Below, piece by piece: positions 1 through 9,978 of a DNA stretch of 64,000 bases. Within the stretch, counting starts at the first letter, position 1. Every line of letters starts with the position of its first letter. The stretch comes from Salinimonas chungwhensis DSM 16280 (GTDB lineage: Bacteria; Pseudomonadota; Gammaproteobacteria; Enterobacterales; Alteromonadaceae). Made by a program: the position numbers and the translations under genes. The stretch covers positions 1-64,000 of the forward strand of contig NZ_KB899377.1 of NCBI RefSeq assembly GCF_000378185.1, given 5' to 3'. Below the pieces are notes generated by a model that saw only the letters and a list, made by a program, of their open reading frames with translations, was not told the origin of the DNA and did no database searches.

Positions 1-139
1 GCAAAGGCAAGTTCCCAAGCATTACTCACCCGTCCGCCGCTCGTCATCTTCTAGCAAGCTAGAAATGCTACCGCTCGACTTGCATGTGTTAGGCCTGCCG
101 CCAGCGTTCAATCTGAGCCATGATCAAACTCTTCAATTA
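1..139 (-). rRNA. rrs: 16S ribosomal RNA, 5' end only
   Basis: The reverse complement begins AATTGAAGAGTTTGATCATG and continues with GGCTCAGATTGAACGCTGGC, the universal 5' end of bacterial 16S rRNA. The V1 stem (TCTAGCTTGCTAGA) and GACGGGTGAGTAATGCTTGG resemble Alteromonas-type sequences. Only about 139 nt of the gene is inside the window; the rest lies to the left. The exact mature 5' end (about 138-140) is inferred by analogy with E. coli. Confidence 0.97.
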
Positions 140-208
140 AAAATCGAAAATCTATCTATGAATCGTCGGTTGACACTCTTAACGAGTGCCCACACAGATT
201 GTCTTGTT

Positions 209-226
209 ATAAATTGTTAAAGAGCA
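209..226 (-). promoter_or_regulatory. rRNA leader boxA antitermination site
   Basis: The reverse complement reads TGCTCTTTAACAATTTAT, matching the boxA core (TGCTCTTTAACA) that nucleates the NusB/NusE antitermination complex on rrn transcripts. It lies about 70 nt upstream of the 16S 5' end, the usual place in the leader. Confidence 0.85.
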
Positions 227-326
227 ATTTGTCAGTCAACACTGTTGCCTGACACGCTTTTCAGTACTTGCTATAAGCAATCTTACTTCGCGTTGGCTTC
301 AGGCTTTACCCCGAAGCGGGAGGCGC

Positions 327-354
327 ATTCTACGCCGTTGGTTTTTATTGTCAA
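327..354 (-). promoter_or_regulatory. rrn promoter, proximal (P2-like)
   Basis: On the minus strand TTGACA (349-354) is followed after 16 nt by TAGAAT (327-332), then a GC-rich discriminator (GCGCC). GC-rich discriminators and 16-nt spacers are typical of stringently controlled rRNA promoters. It reads towards the 16S gene. Confidence 0.75.
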
Positions 355-473
355 CACTTTTTTGAAAGTTAATTTTGAAGCGTTGTAAAAACCGTTTATC
401 ACGCTGGCCTGAGCCGGTCTGATAAACCCTTGTTCCGTTCTAGCCGTTGGCCTGTCCCGTCGAAGTGGTGCGC

Positions 474-501
474 ATTCTAGCGATCTGAGCCACACCGTCA
501 A
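474..501 (-). promoter_or_regulatory. rrn promoter, distal (P1-like)
   Basis: TTGACG (496-501) and TAGAAT (474-479) on the minus strand are separated by 16 nt, followed by GCGC. The -10 plus discriminator (TAGAATGCGC) is identical to the proximal promoter about 147 bp downstream, forming a tandem pair as in other gammaproteobacterial rrn operons. The rest of 140-566 holds only leader and promoter sequence; I see no gene there. Confidence 0.72.
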
Positions 502-566
502 CACTTAATTTCAAAAAAGTGTCATATTAGGTTTGTTTGCTTATTTCCTGTGCGATCTGACGTTTT

Positions 567-1616
567 TTAGTTCAATTTCCAGTATCCCAGGCGTTTTCTT
601 ACCTGTAGCTTACGCCATAGTCCTGGTTTTTTCGGTTTCAGTTTGTCTTTATAGCAATGAATAAAATCATCTATTGCATCAATAACCCGCGCGCTATTTC
701 GCCCGTCCCTGTATTTTTCATGGTGCGCCACGTAATTTTGTATCCCCTTTATAAGTGACGGTGGCCTGGTCAGCGCTTTATCTAAAGCCGGTTCAATCTC
801 TTCTATGCTTTGCACATCCAGAAGGTGTGGCCCGGGGTTGGTATTTCTATAAGTCACTACAGGTTTATCCTGCAGCATAAATTCAAGAATAATTGATGAA
901 CTGTCACACAGCATCACACTCGCTTCATTCACGCTGTGTAAATCAATATTGTGGACATACCTTACATTGCCTCTGCGCTCAGCCAGTGCCTTATACTTAT
1001 CCACTATTGCTGAACCATGGAGCCGGGGATGAAAAGTTAATATCCAATTCCATTCTCGGGTTTCACTTAGTCTTTCAATTGTTTCGTAAACGGCTTCAAC
1101 AGACGTTACGCTTTTAGTAAAAGTTGTCGCGTATAAAATTGTGGGAGGATTAGTGGCAGGCGCAGCTTTACCGTTGACATAAGTGTCTACCTTACACCAT
1201 CCAGTTTCGTAGGCCTTGAAACTGCCATCCAGCTTTTCCAGATGTTGATAAGGACCGGTGCTGCTTGGCCCTTGTGTGCAATAAAGGTCAAACCAGCCCC
1301 GAATGCGAAAATGAGAGTCTTCCTCATAGGTTTTTTCGCCCCGCTTACCAATAAAATAACCGTGGAAAACGGCTACTTTGATTCCTGGAAAAAAGTCATA
1401 GATAAAATTACCAGGCGTAATCGTGGCTGCAGCATTGAAGCTCTTCACTTCATCCACAGTTACTAATCGCTTCTCCCCTTCTAACAGACAGTTTTCACAT
1501 TCTTGCTCTATGAACCACGCCACGTCCGCCCCCCTCCTGTGGATTTCCTCCTGTAGAGGACGGAGGATAGAATAGGCGTAAGGCAGATTAACGAATAATA
1601 GATAGCGCTTTGTCAT
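567..1616 (-). CDS. CDP-glycerol glycerophosphotransferase-like protein
   Basis: This 349-residue protein has a GT-B-like layout. An N-terminal half (LFVNLPYAYSILRPL, VAVFHGYFIGKRG) is followed by a donor-binding half with ILYATTFTKS, WILTFHPRLHG and CDSSSIILEFMLQDKPVV. That last pattern (D-SS-E plus a following KPVV) is characteristic of the CDP-glycerol:polyglycerophosphate transferase / KDO-like family. Such enzymes transfer polyol-phosphate or sugar groups to cell-surface glycans; the substrate here cannot be read from sequence. It stands alone between the rrn leader and a divergent carbonic anhydrase gene. There is no signal peptide, so it is probably cytoplasmic or peripheral. The C-terminal 30 residues are very basic (KPKKPGLWRKLQVRKR), consistent with binding the membrane surface. 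Confidence 0.7.
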   Translation of the reverse strand: MTKRYLLFVNLPYAYSILRPLQEEIHRRGADVAWFIEQECENCLLEGEKRLVTVDEVKSFNAAATITPGNFIYDFFPGIKVAVFHGYFIGKRGEKTYEEDSHFRIRGWFDLYCTQGPSSTGPYQHLEKLDGSFKAYETGWCKVDTYVNGKAAPATNPPTILYATTFTKSVTSVEAVYETIERLSETREWNWILTFHPRLHGSAIVDKYKALAERRGNVRYVHNIDLHSVNEASVMLCDSSSIILEFMLQDKPVVTYRNTNPGPHLLDVQSIEEIEPALDKALTRPPSLIKGIQNYVAHHEKYRDGRNSARVIDAIDDFIHCYKDKLKPKKPGLWRKLQVRKRLGYWKLN

Positions 1617-1800
1617 AAAAATAAGCTGGCAGTTTTAAAATTGATACTGAGTTTATCAGGTTTGAATTTTCTGGTAATTCTAAACTCAACATGTAGCGTG
1701 TCAGGTTAAGCAACCATATTGTAGTCTGCGTAAATAGCAACTTAGTTAGATATGGTATGGTTATGCCAGTTAATTTTCCAAATAACGCGAGGAATGTTGT

Positions 1801-2337
1801 ATGCAAACTGCATTATCTGCATTTAAGGGCGTCAGCCCTACCATACAGGAAAACACATATATCGCTGACTCTGCGCGTCTTGTGGGCGACATAACCCTTG
1901 GCCAGGATAGCAGCGTTTGGCACATGGTCGCCGCCAGAGGCGATGTAAACTATATTCGCATCGGTGCACGCACTAATATTCAGGATGGTACAGTCTTACA
2001 TGTCACCAGGCGTTCAGAGCATTTGCCTGCGGGCCTTCCTCTTACTATCGGCGATGATGTCACTATTGGCCATAAATGCATGCTTCATGGTTGTAAGCTT
2101 GGCAACCGCATACTTGTTGGTATGGGCGCTATTATAATGGACGGCGCTATTGTCCAGGATGACGTATTTATCGGCGCAGGCACCCTTGTGCCTCCTAACA
2201 AAACGCTGGAGAGTGGCTATCTTTATGTAGGAAACCCCATGCAGAAAAAACGGCCACTCAAAGACGCCGAAATCAAGTTTTTGAAACAGTCAGCGATTAA
2301 CTATGTCGAGCTTAAAAACGAATACTTGTCACAGTAG
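1801..2337 (+). CDS. gamma-class carbonic anhydrase family protein (YrdA-like)
   Basis: This 178-residue left-handed beta-helix protein is built from hexapeptide repeats (VGDITLGQDSSVWH, IGARTNIQDGTVLHV, LTIGDDVTIGHKCMLHG). The three predicted zinc-ligand histidines are H67, H91 and H96, in the spacing seen in gamma carbonic anhydrases and E. coli YrdA. Known members bind zinc, and some hydrate CO2; for YrdA-type proteins physiological activity is uncertain. The gene faces aroE tail-to-tail with only 1 nt between stops, so aroE and this gene converge. No carnitine or ferripyochelin context supports a more specialised role. Confidence 0.88.
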   Translation: MQTALSAFKGVSPTIQENTYIADSARLVGDITLGQDSSVWHMVAARGDVNYIRIGARTNIQDGTVLHVTRRSEHLPAGLPLTIGDDVTIGHKCMLHGCKLGNRILVGMGAIIMDGAIVQDDVFIGAGTLVPPNKTLESGYLYVGNPMQKKRPLKDAEIKFLKQSAINYVELKNEYLSQ

Positions 2338-2338
2338 G

Positions 2339-3151
2339 CTAGCGCTGACGTAGCGCATCTATCACCGGGCCGGTTTGGGGAACTTTACCGGTCCAGATGG
2401 TAAACGCGGCTGCCGCTTGTTCTACCAGCATGCCTAATCCATCGGCGCTCTGTGCAGCGCCCTCTTGGTTGGCCCGTTCCATATATAATGTTGCCTCATT
2501 ACTGTAGGCCATATCATAGGCCAATTCACACTTCACAAATGAAATATGCTGTAAGTCAGGTAATTGGTTATGCAGACTTGCTGATGTTGTATTGATAATG
2601 ATATCAGCATCAAACGACATCAGTCCGGGCTTATCGAGGGCCATAAACGCTGGGTGACTAACCTCACTGGCGATTTGCTCGGCGCGGCTCATGGTTCGGT
2701 TGGTAATCGCCAAAGTGTTAATACCTTCATCCAGCAACGGATGGATTGCGCCCCTTGCTGCACCACCAGCGCCAATAAGTAACACCTTTTTATTCGCCAG
2801 CGTAATGCCCTGATTATGGATATCTGCTACCAGCCCTATCCCGTCCGTGTTATATCCTTGCAGCTGCCCGGTGTCTGTTCTGTGTAAAGTATTTACCGCC
2901 CTGGCCAGTTTAGCTGCATTATTCAATGTATCGGCCTGCTGCAAGGCTCTGCCTTTGAACGGCGAGGTAACATTACAGCCAATTGCGTCGGAAGCAGCAA
3001 AAAATACGTGAAGACTACGTTCAAAGTCAGCCTCCTCCGGACCAATCTTTTCGTAACTGATTGTCAGGTTATGCTGCCTGGCAAACATTTGATGAATGGT
3101 TGGTGATAAACTATGGGCTATCGGGTTTCCAAATACGGCAAATTTATTCAT
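2339..3151 (-). CDS. aroE: shikimate 5-dehydrogenase
   Basis: NADP-dependent reduction of 3-dehydroshikimate to shikimate, the fourth step of chorismate synthesis. The 270-residue protein starts MNKFAVFGNPIAHSLSP, the canonical shikimate-binding N-terminus. The catalytic Lys is in NVTSPFKG, Asp in YNTDGIG, and the NADP loop is GAGGAARG. The open frame runs 90 nt further upstream, but the family N-terminus aligns at 3151, so I chose that start. Its ATG (3149-3151) overlaps by 2 nt the ATG of the divergent haemoglobin gene at 3150, and there is no convincing Shine-Dalgarno sequence. This is the usual aroE neighbourhood (tsaC, yrdD, hemF), but an ompW gene and the globin are inserted between aroE and hemF. 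Confidence 0.95.
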   Translation of the reverse strand: MNKFAVFGNPIAHSLSPTIHQMFARQHNLTISYEKIGPEEADFERSLHVFFAASDAIGCNVTSPFKGRALQQADTLNNAAKLARAVNTLHRTDTGQLQGYNTDGIGLVADIHNQGITLANKKVLLIGAGGAARGAIHPLLDEGINTLAITNRTMSRAEQIASEVSHPAFMALDKPGLMSFDADIIINTTSASLHNQLPDLQHISFVKCELAYDMAYSNEATLYMERANQEGAAQSADGLGMLVEQAAAAFTIWTGKVPQTGPVIDALRQR

Positions 3152-3584
3152 GGGAATATTCAGTTTTCTAAGTAAAAAAAAGCAGCAAGCCGCTGCGCCT
3201 GGAACTGTGTACGAGGCTATCGGAGGAGAGCCCGCTGTCAAGGCTATTGCTAATGATTTCTATAATGTTATGGAACACGACCCCTTTGCCTCAGAGCTAC
3301 TGGCAATTCACCCCATGCCGCTGACCCGTATTCGGCATGTTTTTTTTCTTTATCTGAAGATGTGGATGGGAGGACCGAATGACTTCGAACAGCAGTTTGG
3401 TCACCCCAGATTACGGGCGAGACATCTGCCTTTTACCGTAACCCCTGCCCTAAAGGCCCAGTGGATGTATTGCATGCGCAAAGCAATGATGAAAAATGTT
3501 AGTGATATAAAACTAGCCAACCGGCTACTGGTCGCGCTGGACAGTCTGGCCGAGCATATGATTAATCAGCCAGACGACAAATAA
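3150..3584 (+). CDS. group II truncated haemoglobin
   Basis: This is a 144-residue 2-on-2 globin if translation starts at 3150 (MGIFSFLSKKKQ). Recognisable features are YEAIGGEPAVKAIANDFYNVM (helix A/B region with the B10 Tyr), the F-helix RARHLPF with the haem-ligand His, and QWMYCMRKAM with the G8 Trp typical of group II members. Family members bind O2/NO and are linked to oxidative or nitrosative stress. An in-frame extension to 3096 exists but would lie inside aroE and adds nothing family-like. The start codon overlaps the aroE start codon head-to-head, and no good ribosome binding site precedes it, so the true start is uncertain; GTG at about 3207 is a less likely alternative because it leaves too short an N-terminus. 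Confidence 0.88.
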   Translation: MGIFSFLSKKKQQAAAPGTVYEAIGGEPAVKAIANDFYNVMEHDPFASELLAIHPMPLTRIRHVFFLYLKMWMGGPNDFEQQFGHPRLRARHLPFTVTPALKAQWMYCMRKAMMKNVSDIKLANRLLVALDSLAEHMINQPDDK

Positions 3585-3612
3585 AAAAGGCGCTCTTAAA
3601 ACACAGAGCGCC
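3583..3612 (-). terminator. rho-independent terminator of ompW
   Basis: GGCGCTCT (3589-3596) pairs with AGAGCGCC (3605-3612) around an 8-nt loop. On the minus strand it is followed by six T residues (3583-3588), so it terminates ompW transcription. The globin reading frame ends just at its edge on the other strand. Confidence 0.8.
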
Positions 3613-3640
3613 AAGTGGCAATGCCAGGACAAGCAAATCG

Positions 3641-4315
3641 TTAAAAAGTGTAACCTACTGCCAACGTATAGACCCAGGGGTCGATTTCAATTGAATTGAC
3701 GGCGCCCCGAGCTTCTCCGACGTTAAATGACGCTTCAGTGTCAATATCGATCCATCTTACTGAAGTATTTACGTGCCAGTTATTATCCAACATCACATCC
3801 ATTCCCAACTGGGCTGATAAACCAACACTGTTGTCCAGAGACAAGTCAGACAAGCCAGCCTCACGATTAGCACCGGTGAATTCCTCGTCATAAATAAAGG
3901 TATAGTTAACGCCGGCACCTACATAAGGTTGTAAAACTGAACTGGCATCGTTGAAATAATAATTAAGCGTCAATGTGGGAGGCAAATGTGTCACTTCCCC
4001 CAGCTTGTTACCGGTACCCAGCGGATCGGTCACACCAAAATCAACATCATGCTTGAAGGGCGTTGCAGCAAGCAATTCGATGTTGAGGTTGTCGGTAACA
4101 AAATAGGCGATGTTCAGGCCCAACTGCGTATTGCTTTCAATAGACAAACCAACGCCAAGATCTTCACCACCGGCGATAATCGTCGATGTAGATTCGTCAG
4201 GTGCGACTGTAGTGGCGCCACCGCGCACGATAATTTCACCTTGTTGATGCGCTATAGCCACACTGGAGGCTGCAGCAGAAAGTACGAGCAAAGAGGAAAG
4301 AATAGCGGTTTTCAT
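3641..4315 (-). CDS. ompW: OmpW family outer membrane protein
   Basis: This 224-residue precursor has a signal peptide (MKTAILSSLLVLSAAASSVAIA) followed by HQQGEIIVRGGATTVAPDES, the standard OmpW mature N-terminus. Alternating beta-strand segments (IELLAATPFKHDV, LPPTLTLNYYF, QPYVGAGVNYTF) follow, ending in an aromatic residue (VGYTF), as needed for BAM insertion. OmpW forms an eight-stranded barrel with a hydrophobic channel and takes part in small-molecule uptake and the anaerobic or stress response. The gene is monocistronic, with its own terminator at 3583-3612. Two FNR-like boxes lie upstream at 4373-4386 and 4424-4437, consistent with the known oxygen control of ompW in enterobacteria. 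Confidence 0.92.
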   Translation of the reverse strand: MKTAILSSLLVLSAAASSVAIAHQQGEIIVRGGATTVAPDESTSTIIAGGEDLGVGLSIESNTQLGLNIAYFVTDNLNIELLAATPFKHDVDFGVTDPLGTGNKLGEVTHLPPTLTLNYYFNDASSVLQPYVGAGVNYTFIYDEEFTGANREAGLSDLSLDNSVGLSAQLGMDVMLDNNWHVNTSVRWIDIDTEASFNVGEARGAVNSIEIDPWVYTLAVGYTF

Positions 4316-4372
4316 GGTGTTTATCTCGTTTAAGAACTTACGAGCACCTTACGCCTTTTGGCAAGAAAAAAG

Positions 4373-4437
4373 TTGATCTGAAACAATTTTATAATATAGA
4401 ACGGCAGCAACCCTCAAGCAAACTTGACCTGGATCAA
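4373..4437 (-). promoter_or_regulatory. FNR/Anr-type binding sites upstream of ompW
   Basis: TTGACCTGGATCAA at 4424-4437 fits the FNR consensus TTGAT-N4-ATCAA with one change. TTGATCTGAAACAA at 4373-4386 also fits with one change. Both lie in the 138-bp gap between hemF and the ompW start. In E. coli ompW is known to be FNR regulated; that it applies here is inference from the sites. Confidence 0.5.
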
Positions 4438-4453
4438 GTCTGCTTAGGTTCGG

Positions 4454-5933
<1,480 letters not shown>

Positions 5934-5952
5934 TTTTTGTGTCTCTGTCTAC

Positions 5953-6489
5953 TTAATCGGTTTGCTTAAAATCGCATGTGGGCTGAGGACAGCAAATGGT
6001 TCCTTTTTTCTTTACCATCAGCTCCCAACCACACGCCGGGCAAGCGCCCTGCACAGGCGTGAAATTTACCACATATCGACAAGTCGGATAATTATCGCAG
6101 GCAAAAAACCGTTTGCCATACTTGTTTGTTCGCTCAACGATGTGCCCTTTTTTACACTTGGGACAGGTAAGCTGCGTATCTTCCTGGGTATTGATAGGCT
6201 CTATATAATGACAGTCTGGAAACCCTGTACAGCCAAGAAACATTCCGTAGCGGCCGTTCTTGATCGCCATGATCGACCCACACGCTGGGCAGTTTACGTC
6301 GGGCATCTCTTTTAATGTGGTGGTTTGATTATCGTGTAGGGGCTTACTGAAAGTACAATCTGGGTAGGCTGAACAGCCTATAAAAGGACCGGTTTTGCCA
6401 TTGCGAATCTGTAAAGAGTTTTCGCATTCCGGACATGTCCCAAAGTCATGTGCCGGCCCGTCAAATAGGGAATGATCAATTTTCGACAT
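5953..6489 (-). CDS. yrdD: topoisomerase-like zinc-ribbon DNA-binding protein (YrdD)
   Basis: This 178-residue protein consists of tandem type IA topoisomerase C-terminal zinc ribbons: CPECENSLQIRNGKTGPFIGC, CPACGSIMAIKNGRYGMFLGC, CPKCKKGHIVERTNKYGKRFFAC and a last CPACGWELMVKKKGTICC. It has no topoisomerase catalytic domain. Its role is not well defined; DNA or RNA binding is inferred from the zinc ribbons. The position between smg and tsaC is conserved in gammaproteobacteria. Confidence 0.9.
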   Translation of the reverse strand: MSKIDHSLFDGPAHDFGTCPECENSLQIRNGKTGPFIGCSAYPDCTFSKPLHDNQTTTLKEMPDVNCPACGSIMAIKNGRYGMFLGCTGFPDCHYIEPINTQEDTQLTCPKCKKGHIVERTNKYGKRFFACDNYPTCRYVVNFTPVQGACPACGWELMVKKKGTICCPQPTCDFKQTD

Positions 6490-6513
6490 TACAAGGTCAA
6501 ATGACCCTCCGCT

Positions 6514-6990
6514 TTAGTGCAGTACGCCGTCTGATTCTTCAAATAGCAAATCTTCCATCTGAGCGTATGCATTCTCTTTGCCTGGTACATTAAATAGCAC
6601 CATGAGCACGACCCACTTGAGGTCTTCAAGACAAAATTCTGTTGAATCGATTTCCATGACGCGGTCAATAACCATTTCTCTGGTGCTGGCATCCAGTACC
6701 CCCACCTGCTCAAGAAACAGTAAAAACCCGCGACATTCTACATCCAGACGCATTTGTTCCTCATGCGTGTAGATACGACTCAGGCTAGAAGAAATCCCTT
6801 TACAAAAATAGGGTTTAATATCCGTTTCCTGAAGCGCTGCGAGCTTTTCCAGCCACGCAAGCGCTTTATATATTTCATCGTGATGAAAACCTGCACGCAC
6901 AAGTTCTTCGGTGAGTTCGTCCTGATCAACCCGAATTTCCGTTTCACTGTGAATAAAATTTTCAAACAGATACATGAGGATGTCGAACAT
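6514..6990 (-). CDS. smg: DUF494 family protein Smg
   Basis: This 158-residue protein starts [16 protein letters not shown], the hallmark of the Smg/DUF494 family. It is acidic and mostly helical, with no enzyme motif. It follows dprA with a 1-nt gap (6990/6992), so translation may be coupled. Function is unknown; smg is consistently found between dprA and yrdD. Confidence 0.93.
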   Translation of the reverse strand: MFDILMYLFENFIHSETEIRVDQDELTEELVRAGFHHDEIYKALAWLEKLAALQETDIKPYFCKGISSSLSRIYTHEEQMRLDVECRGFLLFLEQVGVLDASTREMVIDRVMEIDSTEFCLEDLKWVVLMVLFNVPGKENAYAQMEDLLFEESDGVLH

Positions 6991-6991
6991 G

Positions 6992-8119
6992 TTATTTCCC
7001 CCTCAACTTTATGTAACCACCAGGAACAGCGGCTACCAGGCCACGCAGTTCGTATTGTAATAATGTTGCCAGCACTTGTGATACTGGCATATTGCTGCGC
7101 TCACAGATGATGTCTACACCGGTGACATCATGGTTCACACTAGCTAATAATTTATCGGTTGCCAAGCTTTCCTCATGAGTTTTTTGTTGACTGGCTGTCT
7201 TAAGGTCTTCTGTATTCGAGATTTTTTGTTCAGGCAACTGAAGCTCATCAAGAATATCATTAACACCGGTAACCAAAATAGCCCCTTGCTTAAGCAAATG
7301 ATGGCACCCTGCTGTCAGTGGGTTGTCGATATTGCCGGGAATAGCAAAAACATCCCGCCCCATATTTGCGGCCATATTTGCAGTAATCAAGGTACCACTT
7401 TTAATTGTAGCTTCGATAACCAGGGTTCCCAGCGCCATAGCGGCGATTATTCGGTTTCGCTGTGGGAAATGCCGGGGGCGTGGTGGCGTCCCCGGCCAAA
7501 ACTCAGAGATTATCGCGCCGCCCCGGGCTATGATGTTCTGGTGTAACGAGCGGTTGCGGCGTGGGTATATCTGGTCGGCGCCGGTGCCGATCACTGCCAC
7601 TGTTGGCCCACTTACATCCAGCGCCCCCTGGTGAGCTGCAGCATCAATCCCGGCCGCCATACCGCTAATTATGCCAAGTCCCGCCTGGCTTAGCTGAGCT
7701 GCTATATAACGGGCCAGCGATAATCCGTTAGGTGAGGCACGGCGGCTTCCCACCAGAGCCATAAAGGGCACTGTCAGACATTCGAGCTCACCTTTTACAA
7801 ATAAAACAAGCGGCGGTGAACTCAGATGTCTGAGCATTGCAGGGTAATGAGCGTCTGTATAACCGATAAGATGATGAGTTGGATCGCTTTTTTGCCAGTC
7901 ATGCGCAGCGTCGATTTTAGACTGGTCAATGCGTCCTAGCAGAGTATTAATCTGGTCTTGCTGAGCGGCGGTCATGGGCGACCAGTTCCCCCCGACGAGT
8001 TCACTGGGGCTAATTTTCAAAGTACTGAGCAAGTTCAGCCAGGTGGCCGGCCCCACTCCCTGGGCTGAAGCCAGAGCCAGTAACGCCGCCAAATCTCTAG
8101 AGCAACCTGACGCAGACAT
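6992..8119 (-). CDS. dprA: DNA-processing protein DprA (Smf)
   Basis: Binds incoming single-stranded DNA and loads RecA during natural transformation. The Rossmann core carries [50 protein letters not shown] and the conserved GTLVIEA...SGTLITA. A C-terminal winged-helix-like domain covers the last ~70 residues. I place the start at 8119 (MSASGC) because AGGAG lies 5-9 nt upstream; six more in-frame codons upstream have no such site. Length 375 fits the family. It heads the dprA-smg-yrdD-tsaC-hemF run. Confidence 0.93.
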   Translation of the reverse strand: MSASGCSRDLAALLALASAQGVGPATWLNLLSTLKISPSELVGGNWSPMTAAQQDQINTLLGRIDQSKIDAAHDWQKSDPTHHLIGYTDAHYPAMLRHLSSPPLVLFVKGELECLTVPFMALVGSRRASPNGLSLARYIAAQLSQAGLGIISGMAAGIDAAAHQGALDVSGPTVAVIGTGADQIYPRRNRSLHQNIIARGGAIISEFWPGTPPRPRHFPQRNRIIAAMALGTLVIEATIKSGTLITANMAANMGRDVFAIPGNIDNPLTAGCHHLLKQGAILVTGVNDILDELQLPEQKISNTEDLKTASQQKTHEESLATDKLLASVNHDVTGVDIICERSNMPVSQVLATLLQYELRGLVAAVPGGYIKLRGK

Positions 8120-8176
8120 GTGATCTCCTGTAAGCAAGATAGCATGCCTTGCGTGCTGACTGATTACCGTGCCGGA

Positions 8177-9265
8177 TTACGGATTTGCCACAATATCACC
8201 GTTTTTCACCATCTCCCGGGCACGGGTAATAATGCCGTAACTTGCTTTTTCAAAGGTTTTAAAAATTATCAGCTCTCCTACCTTCAACGCAGGTTGAATG
8301 ATGGTTGAGCCATCTTTGAACGGGCTGCTAACAGCATTGGCTTCACTGGCGTATCTGGGGTTTTCGCCATCAATAATAGCGGGCCCCTGGGCATAGATCC
8401 CCATAACCGTTCCAGGCTGGATATCAGCATGACCAAGATCAATAACCACCACATCATTTTTGCCCAGTAACTGGTGCTGATGAAGATTACCTATTACATG
8501 CGCACGTTGAGTGGTGGCGGGTTGTAAAATCATATCCTGAGGCTCAGGTAACTCACCTGCAAAAAGGCGGTCGCCCCGACGAGCCTCCAGGTTTGATTCA
8601 TTTACTTTTACCAGCCACTGGGTGGGAATCTTACTTTCCACCATATTGGCATTAGCTATATGATGAATTTGAATTCCCAGCACAGCGCCGTTCATATCGG
8701 TGATAGTAGACTGCTTTCTTACTACCCGATACTGATCCTGAGGACGGCCATAACTTCTGCTTAAAACCAGATCATCGGTAATGAATCGGATGCCACCGCT
8801 CGAATTACCCAGCAGATGAGGCAGTATTTCATACTTGTCCTCAGCGATAATTTCATTCTGATTGACGTACGGGGCAATAGCTGACCAGGGCAAGGTGTTT
8901 ATTGGTGAGGGCTTAGTTTGCTTTACTGTGCTGGGGCTTAACGTAAGTCGTTTCTTTTCTCTGGCCACTTCCAGCACAGGCTGTCCATTTACCATACGGA
9001 TGCGCAAAACATCTCCCGGATAAATCAGGTGGGGGTTCACAATTTGGGTATTGGTTCGCCATAGCTGCGGCCATAGCCAGGGCTTATCCAAAAACAGATT
9101 GGCAATATCCCACAGCGTGTCGTCTTTTTTCACTGTGTAAGTTTTCGGTGCAGTCTCTTTAAGGGTTACCGCAGCCTGTACCATAGACAGAGGCACGAAT
9201 AATAGCGCCACCAGCCAGTGACGCCATGCACGAACCCCTTTTATGTTTTGCCGGCGACCTGTCAT
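8177..9265 (-). CDS. LysM domain protein (peptidoglycan-binding)
   Basis: This 362-residue protein has an N-terminal membrane/signal segment (about residues 15-31, HWLVALLFVPLSMVQAA) and then one LysM domain at about 42-90 (YTVKKDDTLWDIANLFL...IYPGDVLRI). The LysM is a peptidoglycan-binding fold, so the protein probably acts in the periplasm at the cell wall. The remaining ~270 residues have no motif I recognise. It is divergent from def, the usual position of this LysM gene next to dprA in gammaproteobacteria. Confidence 0.85.
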   Translation of the reverse strand: MTGRRQNIKGVRAWRHWLVALLFVPLSMVQAAVTLKETAPKTYTVKKDDTLWDIANLFLDKPWLWPQLWRTNTQIVNPHLIYPGDVLRIRMVNGQPVLEVAREKKRLTLSPSTVKQTKPSPINTLPWSAIAPYVNQNEIIAEDKYEILPHLLGNSSGGIRFITDDLVLSRSYGRPQDQYRVVRKQSTITDMNGAVLGIQIHHIANANMVESKIPTQWLVKVNESNLEARRGDRLFAGELPEPQDMILQPATTQRAHVIGNLHQHQLLGKNDVVVIDLGHADIQPGTVMGIYAQGPAIIDGENPRYASEANAVSSPFKDGSTIIQPALKVGELIIFKTFEKASYGIITRAREMVKNGDIVANP

Positions 9266-9460
9266 GCTTATTTACCTTTGTATTGTTGATTTTTCACGCA
9301 CTGCCTTTATATCGGCTATAACATTAGAAAATTCAGTTGCCGGATAAAAAACTGCACGTATAGCTGTTATACGGTAGAATAGTACCCATTATCCAGGTGT
9401 AAATAATGCTGGCAGTTGGATCGTATATTAATTCATACAGTGAGAGTGTAATAACGACAG

Positions 9461-9970
9461 ATGGCGATTTTAGACGTATTACGTTTTCCCGATGAGCGGT
9501 TGCGCAATGTAGCGAAGCCGGTTAACGAGGTAAACGATGAAATCAAACAACTAGTCTCAGATATGTTCGAAACCATGCGCGATGAAAAAGGCATCGGGCT
9601 TGCCGCTACGCAAGTTGATCGCCATGTACGGGTTGTGGTTATGGACGTATCAGAGGATCAAAATGAACCCCGCGTGTTCATCAATCCGGAAATTGTTGAA
9701 AAAGAAGGCAACACTATCAGTGAGGAAGGCTGCCTTTCTGTTCCGGGTAACTACGCAAAAGTTGAACGTGCTGAAACGGTGAAAGTTAAAGCGCAGGATG
9801 AAAACGGTGAGACCTTCGAGCTGGATGCGGACGGTTTGCTTGCCATTTGTATTCAGCACGAGCTGGACCATTTACAAGGCAAGCTTTTTGTAGATTACCT
9901 GTCACCGTTAAAGCGTCAGCGTATTCGTAAGAAGCTTGAGAAAGAAGCTCGTCTGGCTGCAAAAGCGTAA
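9461..9970 (+). CDS. def: peptide deformylase
   Basis: Removes the N-formyl group from nascent proteins. The 169-residue protein has all three family motifs: [10 protein letters not shown] (motif 1), EEGCLSVPG (motif 2, with the metal-ligand Cys) and QHELDHLQG (motif 3, HExxH-like, two metal His plus catalytic Glu). It is first in def-fmt-rsmB-trkA, with fmt starting 8 nt downstream. Confidence 0.98.
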   Translation: MAILDVLRFPDERLRNVAKPVNEVNDEIKQLVSDMFETMRDEKGIGLAATQVDRHVRVVVMDVSEDQNEPRVFINPEIVEKEGNTISEEGCLSVPGNYAKVERAETVKVKAQDENGETFELDADGLLAICIQHELDHLQGKLFVDYLSPLKRQRIRKKLEKEARLAAKA

Positions 9971-9978
9971 GGATAATC

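Noticed and set aside
140-566. I looked for tRNA genes beside the 16S leader.
   Set aside because: No cloverleaf or CCA-type end is visible; the stretch is promoters and leader only.
8120-8308. Plus-strand frame between dprA and the LysM gene.
   Set aside because: It lies mainly over the LysM gene end in another frame and has no ribosome site.
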